The notes beneath the pieces are model-generated. The model did not search any database. It worked only from the letters and a program-made list of their open reading frames with translations, and was not told where the DNA came from. The position numbers were made by a program, and so were the translations under genes. Shown piece after piece: positions 41,507 through 52,441 of a DNA stretch of 64,000 nucleotides; positions within the stretch are counted from its first letter, which is position 1, and each line of letters begins with the position of its first letter. Origin of the DNA: Lepiota brunneoincarnata (taxonomy: Eukaryota > Basidiomycota > Agaricomycetes > Agaricales > Agaricaceae); the NCBI GenBank assembly GCA_023014365.1, contig JAEBUN010000025.1, positions 434,001 to 498,000 on the forward strand. The letters are read 5' to 3'.

Positions 41507-42602
41507 CCAACCTAACCCTGCCACCGATACCGCTGACAACCAACCAGACAGGACCAACAGTCCTTATATCATCCGGCATACCTTCCTTCCCTCCAACCAA
41601 CCCGAGATACGATCCATCCTTTTACACGAAGTTCCCTTTCATATTACCGGAACCCGTCTTAAACGCAGTCCAGCGATGGTACCCCTGGTCGACACCTGCT
41701 GGAAGACATTTACTGCTCTTCTGTATCACAAGCGCCTCATCCACAACCGAGCAACAGAATTCGAAAAACTATGCGCCACTATTCTTTCTAGCGCAACAGA
41801 GGAACAGGACCGCAATACCATTTCTGCCATGCTATCAACCGCTCTCACCGAATTCCCATTCGAGAGTCCGATCCCAAGCCCGAGCAATGGAAGCGGAAGT
41901 CAGGACCGCCCTATCCTACCTATCGGGACCACCACCCAACCTTCCAACCCTCCCATGGTGGATACGAGTAACCAACCATCAAGTGTTGTACAAGCTATAT
42001 CTGCTTCTAATGACGCCCCCATCGGGACTACCACCACTCACTTATCCACCACCCGAACTCGCTGCAATTGCTGCCGTCGATTCGGCCATATCAAAGCAGG
42101 ATGCCCGCGCTACCAATGTCGATATTGTCGAAAGATTGCCCCAGGCCATTACGAGAAGCACTGCGAGAGAAACCCTTACCAGCATCAACCCGCAAGTATG
42201 GTACCTGGCCTGTATCGCCGCCCACGAGGAATACCAAGCAGAGCTCGATCCCTCACGCGCGAAACCACAAACAACAATATTCGACACATTGTTGCAAGCA
42301 CCGAGCAGCGCCCCGCTTCAGCCAGACCCCTCCGCACCCGAATTCAAAATGCCCCCGTCGTCATTCTGACCACCAACGCCACCACCACATCTACTAGTGG
42401 AAGCCACCGACTTCCTGAATCGATCCTTCGGCACACCCGCCACCATTCACTCCAGAGAACCCATCGTCATCGACCTCACCCAAGACCCGCCATCCCCAGA
42501 CCACCAAGCTACCGAAGCGACTCCCCAGAACCCGACCCATACTTCGACTGGGACCCCATCGCCGAATCAAATATTACAGGAGAGCCTGTCGGACTATACT
42601 GA
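41388..42602 (+). CDS. C1 third gene: zinc-knuckle protein (404 aa)
   Basis: Intact counterpart of C2 31786-33000, with the same start inside pol, knuckles CNCCRRFGHIKAGC and CRYCRKIAPGHYEKHC, and end AESNITGEPVGLY. It differs from the C2 protein at only a few residues. It lies between pol and the purine tract, so it must be expressed from the genomic RNA by overlap, reinitiation or splicing. Confidence 0.7.
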   Translation: MTQPPNTRATTPDLPEPDNDGRLLIRERIISLANRVEGNSQPNPATDTADNQPDRTNSPYIIRHTFLPSNQPEIRSILLHEVPFHITGTRLKRSPAMVPLVDTCWKTFTALLYHKRLIHNRATEFEKLCATILSSATEEQDRNTISAMLSTALTEFPFESPIPSPSNGSGSQDRPILPIGTTTQPSNPPMVDTSNQPSSVVQAISASNDAPIGTTTTHLSTTRTRCNCCRRFGHIKAGCPRYQCRYCRKIAPGHYEKHCERNPYQHQPASMVPGLYRRPRGIPSRARSLTRETTNNNIRHIVASTEQRPASARPLRTRIQNAPVVILTTNATTTSTSGSHRLPESILRHTRHHSLQRTHRHRPHPRPAIPRPPSYRSDSPEPDPYFDWDPIAESNITGEPVGLY

Positions 42603-43008
42603 GGATATGTCTGATGAGGACATCAGACCTTACGAAGGGGATAATGTTATGAACAGTTCAGACCGGGAGGAACAAGAATTACTGTTCGACTTTACAAGAT
42701 GGGTACAGGAAACTACGGACCAACTACGGGCACAAGAATACGAAGACGAGGAAGGGGAATACTACACTGCCATGCAGGACCTGGCGAGAGAAGCAGGAAT
42801 GGAGATAACCTTGGAGGATATATTGGAATACCCCGAGGATGAGGAAGATAACCATGGATCAACCGATCCAACCTCCGATACGGATGGAAGAATGGAGAGC
42901 AAGAATGGAGAAGACTCCATGGAGATACAATCGGGAGAAGGAGATTATGAGTCAGAGGAAAGCGATGGAACATCGCACAGCAGTAGCGAGGATACTGACT
43001 CATTGTAA
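41446..43008 (+). pseudogene. C1 third gene region, second frame, one stop
   Basis: Same frame as C2 31371-32942, but a TGA at 42367-42369 (PSSF*) stands where C2 has CGA. It is open again from 42370 through the purine tract into the 3' LTR, ending TAA at 43006-43008. Only one change separates it from the open C2 form. Confidence 0.4.
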
Positions 43009-43333
43009 TATAAATAACGCTAGGATGCCATCAGCCAGGATGTGCATCATGGTCAGGACTGCGCACGACCAGTAGAACAGCCAAGTAACCTATAACGAGT
43101 ATATAGCATCTCATAGGTATATAAGGCCTGTACAAGTAGAGATTAAAGCCTTAAGCTTTAATCTTGTTAACAGCGGTCGTTTACCTCTCTGCCCTAACTT
43201 GGCGTCTTCCCTCGTTATCTCATTGAGCGCGATCCACTAAGCTCTATAAGGCCAACTGTCTCGGACACCTTGTAGAGTGATTGAAGGCCGTCTCCAGTTA
43301 TCCTCGGATACAGAAGGAGCACGGATCATAACA
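42645..43333 (+). repeat. 3' LTR of C1
   Basis: 689 bp, one difference from the 5' LTR by eye (GAC/GAT in the acidic frame). The purine tract CGAAGGGGATAA precedes it. Flanked by CAGGG at 43334-43338. Confidence 0.96.
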
Positions 43334-43408
43334 CAGGGTACCTCGACGCATTCAGTACGTCGGCAGAGCAGAGCAGAGTAGAGGGCGAGCAAGGGATAAG
43401 CAGCAGAG

Positions 43409-43420
43409 TATCTTAGTGTT
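43409..43420 (-). promoter_or_regulatory. primer-binding site of B2, self-priming type
   Basis: On the minus strand AACACTAAGATA, 1 nt inside the 5' LTR. It is complementary over 12 nt to TATCTTAGTGTT in the LTR (43581-43592 on the minus strand), 33 nt past the TATATAA box. Confidence 0.7.
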
Positions 43421-43421
43421 T

Positions 43422-43805
43422 TGTTACCCGGGTTAGGGGTTCGCTCTTGAGTAGCATGGAGTTTGACACAGGATGTCTATACAGACTTGGTCCTGTCCTA
43501 CTAAGCGTGACTTGGAGATGACGGAGCACTATAGTCCAGCCAGTTTAAGGGCAAAGAGGTATAGGAGGCAAGAACTGTATAACACTAAGATAAGGATACA
43601 AGGTATTGTACTGTATCCTTATATACTTCTAAGTGTGGCTATACTCCTACTATAATAGTCCAGACCAAGGTAACTATGAGTCAGAGATAAGAGACATGAG
43701 GCATATGGTAAGAATCGTCCTTCTGATTGTACACTACTGATAGTTTCATAGTGACGTGGGAATGTAGCTAAAAATAACTGTCCTTCTGATGGAATTCTGA
43801 TAACA
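43422..43805 (-). repeat. 5' LTR of B2
   Basis: 384 bp, TGTTACCCGGG ... CTGATAACA on the plus strand, flanked by GTCTG at 43806-43810. Carries a TATATAAGG box (minus strand, about 43619-43625). Confidence 0.95.
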
Positions 43806-43810
43806 GTCTG

Positions 43811-45481
43811 GAATGTTGTTAGGTCCCGAGATGACTCAGCTAACAGTCGTTCGTCATAGCCAACATATAGATCCAGAATGCCTCCGCAAGCTCTGCCTGT
43901 GAAGTGCATTGCCAAATCTTCCATTGCTGGCGGCAGTCCTGAATGCACTATTGTCACTTTGTTCAGCGGTTCCAAGCTGTGTACCAGTCTCAAACTTTTC
44001 CCATCTTTCTTCACCACACAGAACCATCTGGATCTATAGGATGAGTTCAACGGCTCATATACACCAGCACTCATCTTTCTCTTTATAATGGCACAAACTT
44101 CATCATAGATCGCTGGTGGAATCGGAATGGGCTTCTCAACCCACGGAGTATGTTCTACCCTCGGTATCTCAATCGGCGGGAAGAAATCTTCCCTAAAACA
44201 TCCCTTTTCCTCATCTGTCCAGGCGAATGCCTTTTCTTGAAGCATCATGATGTGGTGCATCAGCTTTCTTTCCTCTGGCCACAAGAAATCCCCTGCATGG
44301 GCTTCGTCCAGCTTAAGCTTACGCTCCTCCGTATATCTGCCTGTCAGGACAAACTCTGGAGGATGCACGCTAAGCTCAGGCATTTCTGCCAGTGGGTCCC
44401 CTTTTATTTCTCATTTTATCCTGAATCTCTCTGGTAGATCACCCAACACTGGCCTCACTTTTAAAGCTACTGGTTTATATTTCGTCCCAGCCAGGCATTG
44501 TACAGTATCTTCATCATCCCCTTCAGTTTCGAAGACAGTTATTCCCTGACCCTCCATATCCTGTGCGTTGGCGATGCGCCCTAGGCACAATAACGCCGTT
44601 GCTTTATCTTCCTGTGGGCAGTCCTCATCGCGTATGACTTAGTCAATGAACATTAGCTGTAGCTTGGCCTCTGAGAAGCTTCCTTTTGCTAAGCTTAGTG
44701 TTTGTGCGATGACAGGGCCCTTCTCATCATCATAGTCTATTATACAAGCCACCTCTCCTTGTCCCTCAGTCAACTCATCGAGGTTTCTTGAAAATTTTGA
44801 CTGTTTTCCCTAAGCTTAGGAGGATTACACTCTCCTCGAGCATAAGTTGGTAACACAGCCCTTTCTCTGGTATTTGGGTCTGTAATAACCAAGGTTTGCT
44901 CGCCACTGGCGCTATTCCTGACTTTGCTAGCCATCATTACATCAAAGGGTCATCCCAGGAGTACTCGATACACAGGGCTATGAACGATGTGAACTTGCAA
45001 ATAGATTGTGACTCCCCCGCAGGTAAAGCCTACGTTCTTTGCCAATCCACAAGTCTTTTCAACCTGCCCATTCGCACTCTGCAAATTTATCGTAGTATCT
45101 GGGTCCCAAGAAACTTGACATGCAATCGCCGCTTCCTGACTCATGGAGATGATCTGTGACCCACTATCTAGCAAGGCCTCTTCCTGCCGAATCCCATTTA
45201 TCAGAGTTGGCACTACTCTCAACGGCTCACATTCTTTCGCAATAAACACTTGTCGTCTCCTGTCTCTTCGGGGTAGTGACTCCAAGTACTGCATGATTGG
45301 ATCCTGAGCTACCCAGGCTTGGGTTGCCGAGCCTTCTCGGAGCACCGTATCATACTTCCAAGGACTGTCTGCTAGCTCCATTATCATGACTTGTACTGGC
45401 CCACTATTAATCTCTATATTTTCTGTATCATCATCCCCGGGCCCTACTCCTGCTATTAAGCTTTGACTCGTGGGTACCCGT
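43811..45481 (-). pseudogene. X pol, middle part: protease and first half of RT
   Basis: Protease: ALLDSGSQIISMSQ (DSG, about residue 70 of the 44950-45387 frame). RT start: EHTPWVEKPIPIPP, SRWFCVVKKDGKSLRLVHS, then GGILDLYVGYDER, where the usual catalytic Asp of the first RT motif is kept (LDLY). It ends at TTFQT, where B2 entered. Stops lie at about 44950 (LLG*PFD), 44639 (MFID*VI) and 44414 (RIK*EIK), each explained by one transition. Upstream it joins 47349-47774 once the solo-LTR-like insert is removed. Confidence 0.85.
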
Positions 45482-47348
45482 TGAAATGCGGATTACTTTA
45501 CAAGATTGAAAACGAAGTTCGTTAACAGGTTCGCTAATTCCGACTTTATAAGTTCGTGGGGGAGAGGTTGTCGCAGATCTCCAGAAATATATTCAATTCT
45601 AGTGTTTTTAGGGTTTTGGTACGTTATTCTCTTAGTCTCCAACTAGACAGACAGTTGTTCTATCTGAATACAATGGGAACTTTTGACGGTCGTTGCTATA
45701 TAATATGTTAACTAATATCTTCACGATTCGATAAGTCAGGCAAAACGCAAGCTTTTGCAATCAGTGAACCTCTGTAGACCTAGCAGACAACGTGTTCTAA
45801 TGGGCCCTAGCGTACTACGTCCTTTTCTCTTGACAATACTGTAAATTTACACTACCCAGTGAGACAGGCTTTTGACAAGCTCCTGCAGTAAGTGTCTTTA
45901 AGCTAGTAGGCCTAGCGGACGGCGTTATCTAACGGGCCCTAGCGCACTACAGCTTCTGAACAAGGCAATAAAACTTTTATACTACTCAGCGAGACAGGCT
46001 TCTAGCGAGCTCCTGCAGTAAGTATCTTTAAACTAGATAGACCTAGTGGACAGCGTTTTCAATGGGCCCTAGCGTACTATGTTCGCTTCTCAATTAAACA
46101 GCTCTACAATTCAATGGTATACTTCTGAGGCAAGGCCTCTAAGAGGAACCCAAAGAAATGGAAGTTAGTGAACTTTTCTACTTAAGAACTGAAGAGGCGT
46201 AGCAACTCGTATTCAGTTCTCAAGTCAAGCAGAAGGGTCTGTCAATATCTCAATCGTTTCAAAGGGTCTGGTTTTAAAGAGTATAACTCTTTAAGTCTCT
46301 GGTGGTCTTATGACCGAAGAAAATCGCGTAAAATTGCTTTATATTCCTATCCTAATCGACCATACAATCAGGGGGGGAAATAGGCAAGCGGTTTCTTGCC
46401 TCCCATGTAATTTACAGACAAGTTTTTATAACAATATACAATTAACTTATGGGTATACCTGAAACAAGCCTTCAGCTTCATCATTTTATTGTCTCCTCAT
46501 CATTTAGGAGCATCATTCTAGGAGTTCCAATATCAGCGACATCAATTTGCTCTCAGGGACTTGCTCCCTAGGTGCCTGGCTATTTATATCACAGCCAGCC
46601 AGGTTAGCAAGTTTCCTCGCTAACGTTTATCTATTGGTTTTTATTTTATTCTCGGACTCTCCACACCTGAGCTTTTCAACCCTAATGTTCTAAAGTCCAC
46701 TTCCATAGTCTTCAGGTAGTAGACTAACACTAGAATTAATTAGCTTATTCTATTCTTATCAATCTTCATTTTCTAGTTCATCATTTCTGATCTCTTTTTG
46801 TTTCTATGAGGGGGCATCCTTCCCTGAGTACCCTCGGGGATACCCCCATTCGATCCCTTAGGTTTCAATATCATCAGAACCGTTTCAAGGGGACATTCTT
46901 GTCAGGGCATTCAGCTAATCCCTACATTCTTTTGTCAAGATTCACTCCCGGACCTGTTATTATGACTAGGTACCATCCGGATGACATAGGTGTTGCAACT
47001 CGTCCGCTTTCTAGGGCAGAGGCGAAGAAATGGGTCTTTTTGTGCAGTCATGAGTATCTTAACTAATATCTTAGTTAACACGGTATCGGATACAATGCTT
47101 GGGTACATTCATACCAGAGTCATTCTTCCATAGCCTTGTCACCCATAAGTTAGTTAACATCACTTTTACTTGTCTGGGTGTTCTGGTTCTGTTTCTGAGA
47201 TGTCCGCCTTCACATATTTTAGATAGTATTCTAAATCTCTCGCACCCAGTGTCTGACCATGGCCATATACTGATATTATTCAGTAACGGAGAGTTAGTTA
47301 CTTTATTAGCTAGTGATTTCACAAATGAAATGATTTTGCGGCGCAACA
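45482..47348. mobile_element. solo-LTR-like insertion of unknown family (1867 bp)
   Basis: It splits X pol between MRK and RVPTSQS. The insert begins TGAAATGCGG and ends CGCAACA, so TG...CA. It is flanked by CCGT (45478-45481) and CTGT (47349-47352), a four-base duplication with one transition. Deleting it plus one flank restores the pol frame. It has no long ORF; the 46806-47066 frame is not a known protein. It holds 130-bp tandem repeats. It resembles no other LTR in the window. Confidence 0.6.
45776..46110. repeat. tandem repeat in the solo-LTR-like insert, unit about 130 bp
   Basis: Two full copies and one partial copy. Each starts TAG(A/G)CCTAG(C/T)(A/G)GAC and has GGGCCCTAGCG(T/C)ACTA about 30 bp on. 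The full ones also share ACTAC(C)CAG(T/C)GAGACAGGC and AGCTCCTGCAGTAAGT. Repeats of this kind are common in LTR U3 regions. Confidence 0.85.
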
Positions 47349-47774
47349 CTGTTTTCTCATAATGCGCTCTCTATAAGCATTCCTGCATATCGGTGACAAT
47401 GCCAAGAGTTCTCCATGCGATACTGAGGCTTCTCGCTTCAATACCCTGCTGAGTACTTCCTCAACATCGACATTCCTCTCTATAGGGGCCTGATGCTTAT
47501 ACGCAGGCTCCTTCTTGGATGATTCCATCCTTCTGACAGGCAGCGGTGGTACCTCAATGACCGGGCGCAGTGGTTTTACATTCTTATATGGTAATTCTCC
47601 TGCTGCGGCACGCATTGGTTTCTCCGTTGTCTGCCCTATTTTCTCATTTTCTGATTCTTCTGATCGCTCAGAATCCGACGTGTCCTCAGGAGTCTGTCCT
47701 CTGGCAAAGGCGACCTTCTTCTTCAGAGCCAGCTCCTTCCTCAAACCCTTTAGAAACCCGACTCCGAGTTCCAA
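47349..47774 (-). pseudogene. X pol, N-terminal part
   Basis: Pol starts in the -1 frame to gag with ELGVGFLKGLRKEL, then a charged Ser/Glu-rich linker (SDSERSEESENEK) and a conserved-looking segment SHGELLALSPICRNAYRER that precedes the protease in this element type. It is cut by the solo-LTR-like insert after MRK and resumes at 45477. By itself it has no stop. Confidence 0.75.
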
Positions 47775-49548
47775 GTCTTCGCGCCACTCCTGGTGTCCAA
47801 ATACTGGCTTGCCGAGGGCGTACCATCCGTCAAACCACTAAGCTTAGCCTGTATCTGGGCCAATTGCTCGGCCAAAGACTGTATTTCGACGTTATCCTCC
47901 TTCCTGGTCATAAGCTTAACCTTTGGGGCACTACTGGCGTGGATGGCAGCTGTCTCCAACATTCCCATGCGCTGCTTCAGATGGCGGACTTCTTCTTCTG
48001 CTGGTGACCTTTGGTTTTCTGACCTCGGGAATGCTCTCTGTGCAAACACCGCTGACGTTGGCACTTGTGGTAACTCAGGCTCAACCTCTGGCAGTTCTGG
48101 TATCTGAATGAAGAGTTGTCCCTTTGTCGCATAGTACTTTGCCACTTTCTCTTTAATAGGCCCTTCTCCTCGAGGGATACTCGAGCCATCTCCCATATAT
48201 ATTTTGTTCCCTTCGACTCTAATTTGGCCAGCTTGTTTATCCGCCTCCATGTCCGGGCAGAATAACCAACTATGCCCTAATAACCAGCAGTAGAAACACT
48301 TGCGGTCGGAAAGCAACCCTGCCGACCCACTTCTGGTATTCCTCTGAGTGTGATTATAACCGGCATGATTATGTCCGTCTTTTGCCAAGCTCTCTAAGTA
48401 TGATTTTAAGGTATGCCCCTGGATATTCATGAGGTCCTTAAGCTCAGCGAGGCCACCTGCCATCCGCAAGACTTCATCCTGAAATTTCTGCTTTAAGCTG
48501 TGCAGCTCTCGCTTTACTACCGGGTCATAAGTCCCTGTTCCGGACGTTGCGGGTGGATGGCTCATCGATGCCAAGTTTACCGGCCTCAAATCCTGATGAA
48601 GGGATCGCATAAGTGTTTTGCCAATTGAAATTTCGACAGCTTTATCCACAACGATCCTCCAATCATAGGGGTCCTCTTTGCGTAAATCCTTCGCAGTCAG
48701 TGCCAACCCATCGCTTGCGGTTCTATGCACCCCGGTGATCACTAATCTCGCATTGAGTACATCCTGGAACACTGAGTCCACTGCGCTCGTAAATAACTCG
48801 ACTAGTTCTCGGTTCGAGACTACCGCTGGCGACTTCAGACACTTCTCTGCTTCGAGAATGAATCGCCTTTTAAAGTCCAAGACTTTATGCTCCTCATTCA
48901 TTGCAATGCCTCTACTCTCTGTGCAGAGTTCCCTCAATCGTTGCACTGAGCCCTGCTCGGCTGCCACAGTCTCGGGATACTCTTTCTTCAATCTCTCCAC
49001 AAAGCCTGTCCAGCAGGACTGGGAACTCCGCAAAACTCATCCACTCTTCATGGATATCCTGGTCCACATATGACACTGCCCAATTTATCCTTTCTGCATC
49101 GTCCGTCGTCTTCATTATTGTGAAGAGCCGTTCAAGCGTCCAGAGATAATTTCTCAATGTCTGTGGTTTTGATGCATCCCATCTGGGAGCATTATTGCTA
49201 AAGGGAATTGGCATACGCTCGTGTCCCATTTTACTAGCTGTAGTCATCATAGACGGCGTGGTTTGGTTTGTCTGTACAGTCGGAGTTGACTGTGATATCT
49301 GTGGTACCGTAGAGGCACCAGGAGGGTTCGTATGAAACGAGTTTTGGTTTGTAAACGCTAAGCTTAGCGTAGGAACGGTCTGACCGTCCTGGCTTTCAGT
49401 GTGCAGAATATGTGCTATGTTGCGAGCTGAGGCTGGAAGCCTTATAGTAATTCTGGGAACAGTAGAGGTCGACGGTGCGACTTCTCTCGATACTGCAACC
49501 GCTGAACCACTCACTGTGTTCGCAGCTAAAGAGTTAACGGGATCTTTT
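47750..49548 (-). pseudogene. X gag, frameshifted
   Basis: Two overlapping frames make one Gag. The first (to 48912) has DASKPQTLRNYLWTLERLF, a capsid-like start. The second (49033-47750) has KVLDFKRRFILEAEKC, a coiled stretch, the knuckle CFYCWLLGHSWLFC (CX2CX4HX4C), a KQRMGMLETAA helix and the end WNSESGF*. They meet near 49020 by a one-base shift. The region upstream of 49514 is decayed, so the start is not certain. The stop at 47750-47752 directly follows a slippery GGGTTTC. Confidence 0.8.
47753..47759 (-). promoter_or_regulatory. -1 frameshift heptamer at the X gag-pol junction
   Basis: On the minus strand G-GGT-TTC-TAA: the heptamer GGGTTTC has the X-XXY-YYZ form in the gag frame and sits directly before the gag stop. 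Slipping back one base gives GGG-TTT-CTA and enters pol. Confidence 0.7.
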
Positions 49549-49775
49549 CACTTTCGAGAGGTACTAGCGGCAATGAGGCCTTCAGAACCTTCTGGACGAT
49601 TGGAATTCTGAGTAGTTCTCTGTTTTGGGGGGTCAACCTTCCTGAGACTGTTCTCGAAGGACGTGTTGGGTGACTTTACGGTCTTTGCTTGAACCTTTTT
49701 CTGCTTTGCAGGTGAAAGGCGGGCCAGTGTCCAAGTCTTTTGGTGTTTGTCTCGTGAAATTCAACTGAAAACCCC

Positions 49776-49792
49776 CCTCGCGGTGGGCTCCA
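49776..49792 (-). promoter_or_regulatory. tRNA-type primer-binding site of X
   Basis: Minus strand TGGAGCCCACCGCGAGG, 2 nt inside the LTR. TGG pairs with the CCA end of a tRNA. I did not find its complement in the X LTR. The tRNA was not identified. Confidence 0.65.
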
Positions 49793-49794
49793 GA

Positions 49795-51097
49795 TGAAAA
49801 GGTGGAGTAACTTTTGTTGGTTTTAATATAGATAGTGGGCTTGTTTTCACTAAGCTTAGCTGCAATTCGATAAGCTTAAGCTAATACAAGTGGAATGAGA
49901 TAGATAATGAACAGTTTCGTCTTTTAGGGTGTTCTGGGGGTGCATTCTGACAGCGAAATTCAAGAGAGTAGTGTTTTTAGAGGTTAACGAACAGCTGTTG
50001 AAGTTATCTTAGCCATACGGTGCAACAATGAAAGGACAATCCCTGCCAACTCAAAGCGCTGGGTCTCTGGTCTCTGGTCTCTGGTCTCTGAACTCTGGTC
50101 TCTGTCTCTGTCTCTGTCTCTAGCACTCTGGAACTCTAAACTCTAAACTCTGGTCTCTGTCTCTGTCTCTGGGTTGGTCGACGACCAAAGAAATCACACT
50201 TAACAATGCACACTAAATAGCCCTCTGAAACCATTCTTGATCATGGCTTGCAGACTTGCGTGTGGAAGCGGGGGTGAGACCTCTTGCTTCTTCACAAACA
50301 AGTGCGACCGTATTTATATTGTTTAGATACATACAAGAGATAGTAAATATGAAATAGAAAACAATAAGCTTAATTGTTACAGGCACTGTAGAACATTTTG
50401 GAAGGTTTGGCAGCATTTCTACCTCACCCTGGGTTATGGGTTTTTCTCTGATTAATGAATGGCAATCCAGCCAGACGTGTTCCATGCTCGTCTGCATTAT
50501 TCTGCGTCCACGCGAGCACGTTAAGTTTCCGGATCAATTATGATTGGAATGTATAGTGGATGGACAATCCCTTGATCCGTTGTAATTAATCTCAGTTAAG
50601 CAGTATGCCGAAGTGCCGGGACCCACAAAGCACTCATTAATTAGGAGTCTTTGATATTTCTAGGGTTTTGGGCATCGGGTATTGCCTCCCAAATGTTGGA
50701 CGTTCCGTTCTGTGGTCCGGTCATCATTATTGAACTCACTATAGACGTAATACACCTGCAACAGCCGCTAGGTACATTCTTTTATGTTCAAATGCATTCG
50801 GGTTCATCAGAAAACTGCTCGTAAGGTCCCTTGATGCGACCGGGGTATACTCAATAGGCTATGTAGAGCCCTGAATCCCTCCGGAGAGCGTTCTGATAGC
50901 TTGGTTCACTAAGCTTAGTGATAATGAGCTGGTTTGAACACTTCCGGGGCTCGAATATCCTCAGTTCGGTCGAACTGGCTACTATGGGATATAGTACCAA
51001 TCCTCTATAGAGTTCTTTAATGATATAGCCAATGATTCTATGTAGAGAATCGTTCCGGAGTACGGAATTCATGTATAGGCGTGAAATTGGCGTATCA
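49795..51097 (-). repeat. 5' LTR of X (1303 bp)
   Basis: On the minus strand TGATACGCC ... CCACCTTTTCA. It differs from 5269-6557 by scattered bases and by a longer GGTCTCT run, which explains its extra length. Flank CTGC (minus strand) matches CCGC at 6558-6561. Four TAAGCTTA sites (49851, 49871, 50365, 50910). Confidence 0.9.
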
Positions 51098-52441
51098 GCA
51101 GTGAGTGAGAATTTTGGTGGTGCAGAAGTATTTGAGGTTTTTGTGGCCAGTGACTACGTCAATAATAAGGGGGGTACCTTCCAGGTAGTGTTGCCAGATG
51201 CAAAAAGCTTCAAATATTGCCAGGAGTTCCTTGTCATGAGTGTCATAGTTAAGTTCAGCCATGTTAAAGGTGTGGGAATGGAATGCAACGGGATGGACTT
51301 CCCCATCATCAGTGATGATAGAGAGGATGGCCACAAGGGTGTAGTCGGAGGCGTCAGTCTCGACAATGATCTGAGCATCAGGGGCCCAAGGAGTGAGGAC
51401 GGGAGTGGATATGAATGCTTCCTTCAGGGAGTTAAAGGCTTTGTGACATTTGTCAGTGAAATTCCATTTCATGTCTTTGCAGGTGAGGCGAGTGAGCAGA
51501 ACAACGATGTCGGAGTAACCATGAATGAAGCAATGGTAGAAATTGGCAAAACCTAAGAAAGACTGGATGTCCTTGACTTTCTTGGGTTCTGGCCACTCCT
51601 GGATTGTCTTGACCTTTGATTGGTCCATTTGGAGACCGTCAGGGGAAAGGATGTAGCTGAGGTATTCCACTATGTCAGAGTGGAACTGGCATTTGTTGGG
51701 GCAGGCATATAGACTGTGTTGTTGGAGCCGCTTGAGGACCTCCTTGACTTGGTCATGATGGATACTATGATTGTTGGAGTATATCAGAATGTCGTCAAGG
51801 TAGATAGTAATGCAGACATTGAGCATGTCCTTGAATATATCGTTCATGAACCGCTGGAAGGTGGTGGGGGCATTGGTGAGGCCGAAAGGCATAACCATCC
51901 ATTCAAAGGAGCCATAGCGGGTCCAAAAGGTGGTCTTCCATTTGTCACTGTCAGCAATGCGGACAAGATGGTAAGCATGACGGAGGTCGATTTTGGTATA
52001 TACACAGGCTTTGCGAGGGGAGTCCAAGAGGTCGGAGATGAGCGGAAGGGGGTAACGGTCCTTCTTGGTAATACAGTTGAGATCTCTAAAATCAACACAT
52101 AAATGGAGGGAGCTGTCCTTTTTCTTTACAAAGAGGACCAGGGCTCCATGAGGAGAAGTGGAGAGGCAAATGAAGCCAATAGATAAATGTTTGTTAATGA
52201 AGTTACATAGAGCTCCAAGCTCTGATTGTGAAAGAGAGTAAATGGTACTGACTGGAGGCTGACCGCCATCCTCTAGGTTAATCTGGAGGTCGTAAGGGTG
52301 GTATGGAGCGAGTGTGTCAGCATGCAATTTACTGAAAACATCGGCAAACTCATGGTATTCCTCAGGGATGGACAAGAGGTCAGCCGGGTCGTCAGAGACA
52401 GAAGAGGACGCGGCCGATGTGGAAGTGGTGGAGAGGTTGAT
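51098..52441 (-). pseudogene. G1 RT and start of RNase H
   Basis: Starts PEEYHEFADVFSK, then the RT: CVDFRDLNCITKKDRYP, KIDLRHAYHLVRI, FGLTNAPTTFQRFMN, active site IYLDDILIYSN, LGFANFYHCFI. RNase H begins VETDASDYTLVA and runs to FCTTKILTH, where X's LTR takes over (51097). One stop lies between this part and the protease (about 52440). The RT motifs are complete. The C-terminal end is at 6558-7706 on the other strand. Confidence 0.9.

Larger units (their letters stand above)
26861..43333 (+). mobile_element. C1: young chromovirus, split by C2
   Basis: Plus strand, LTRs of 689 bp (26861-27549, 42645-43333) with one base difference by eye, and a perfect CAGGG duplication. Gag is intact, and pol is interrupted only by C2 (GAATG duplication). 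Before C2 arrived this copy could have been active. Confidence 0.97.
19222..43805 (-). mobile_element. B2: chromovirus, inserted in X RT
   Basis: Both LTRs are 384 bp and in the same orientation. Five bases GTCTG repeat perfectly outside them (19217-19221 and 43806-43810). The LTRs differ at about six positions by eye, near 1.6 percent. C1 is inserted in its leader. Gene order on the minus strand is gag, pol with chromodomain, third gene. Confidence 0.96.
15691..51097 (-). mobile_element. X: Ty3-type element with 1.3-kb LTRs, nested and truncated
   Basis: Minus strand, from the 5' LTR (49795-51097) and a TGG-type primer site through gag, protease and RT (47750-43811), then a gap filled by B2, then RT end, RNase H and integrase (19221-16435) and an antisense gene (15691-16358). 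The 3' LTR is lost here, with an inverted copy at 5269-6557. It has no chromodomain. Four-base target copies CTGC and CCGC lie in G1. The octamer TAAGCTTA is strongly enriched throughout. Confidence 0.85.

Noticed and set aside
44690..44818. TAAGCTTA sites as HindIII cloning or linker artefacts
   Set aside because: They sit inside conserved pol codons, are spread over X only, and many extend symmetrically beyond the HindIII hexamer.
46806..47066. 86-codon ORF in the solo-LTR-like insert as a gene
   Set aside because: It is short, not recognised, and lies in an LTR-like insert with stops on both sides.
5269..51097. Inverted 1.3-kb repeats 44 kb apart as ends of one giant DNA transposon
   Set aside because: The repeats are LTRs of X: TG...CA ends, a primer site inside the right one, four-base target copies in G1 and a Ty3 gag-pol. 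The inversion is better explained by recombination.
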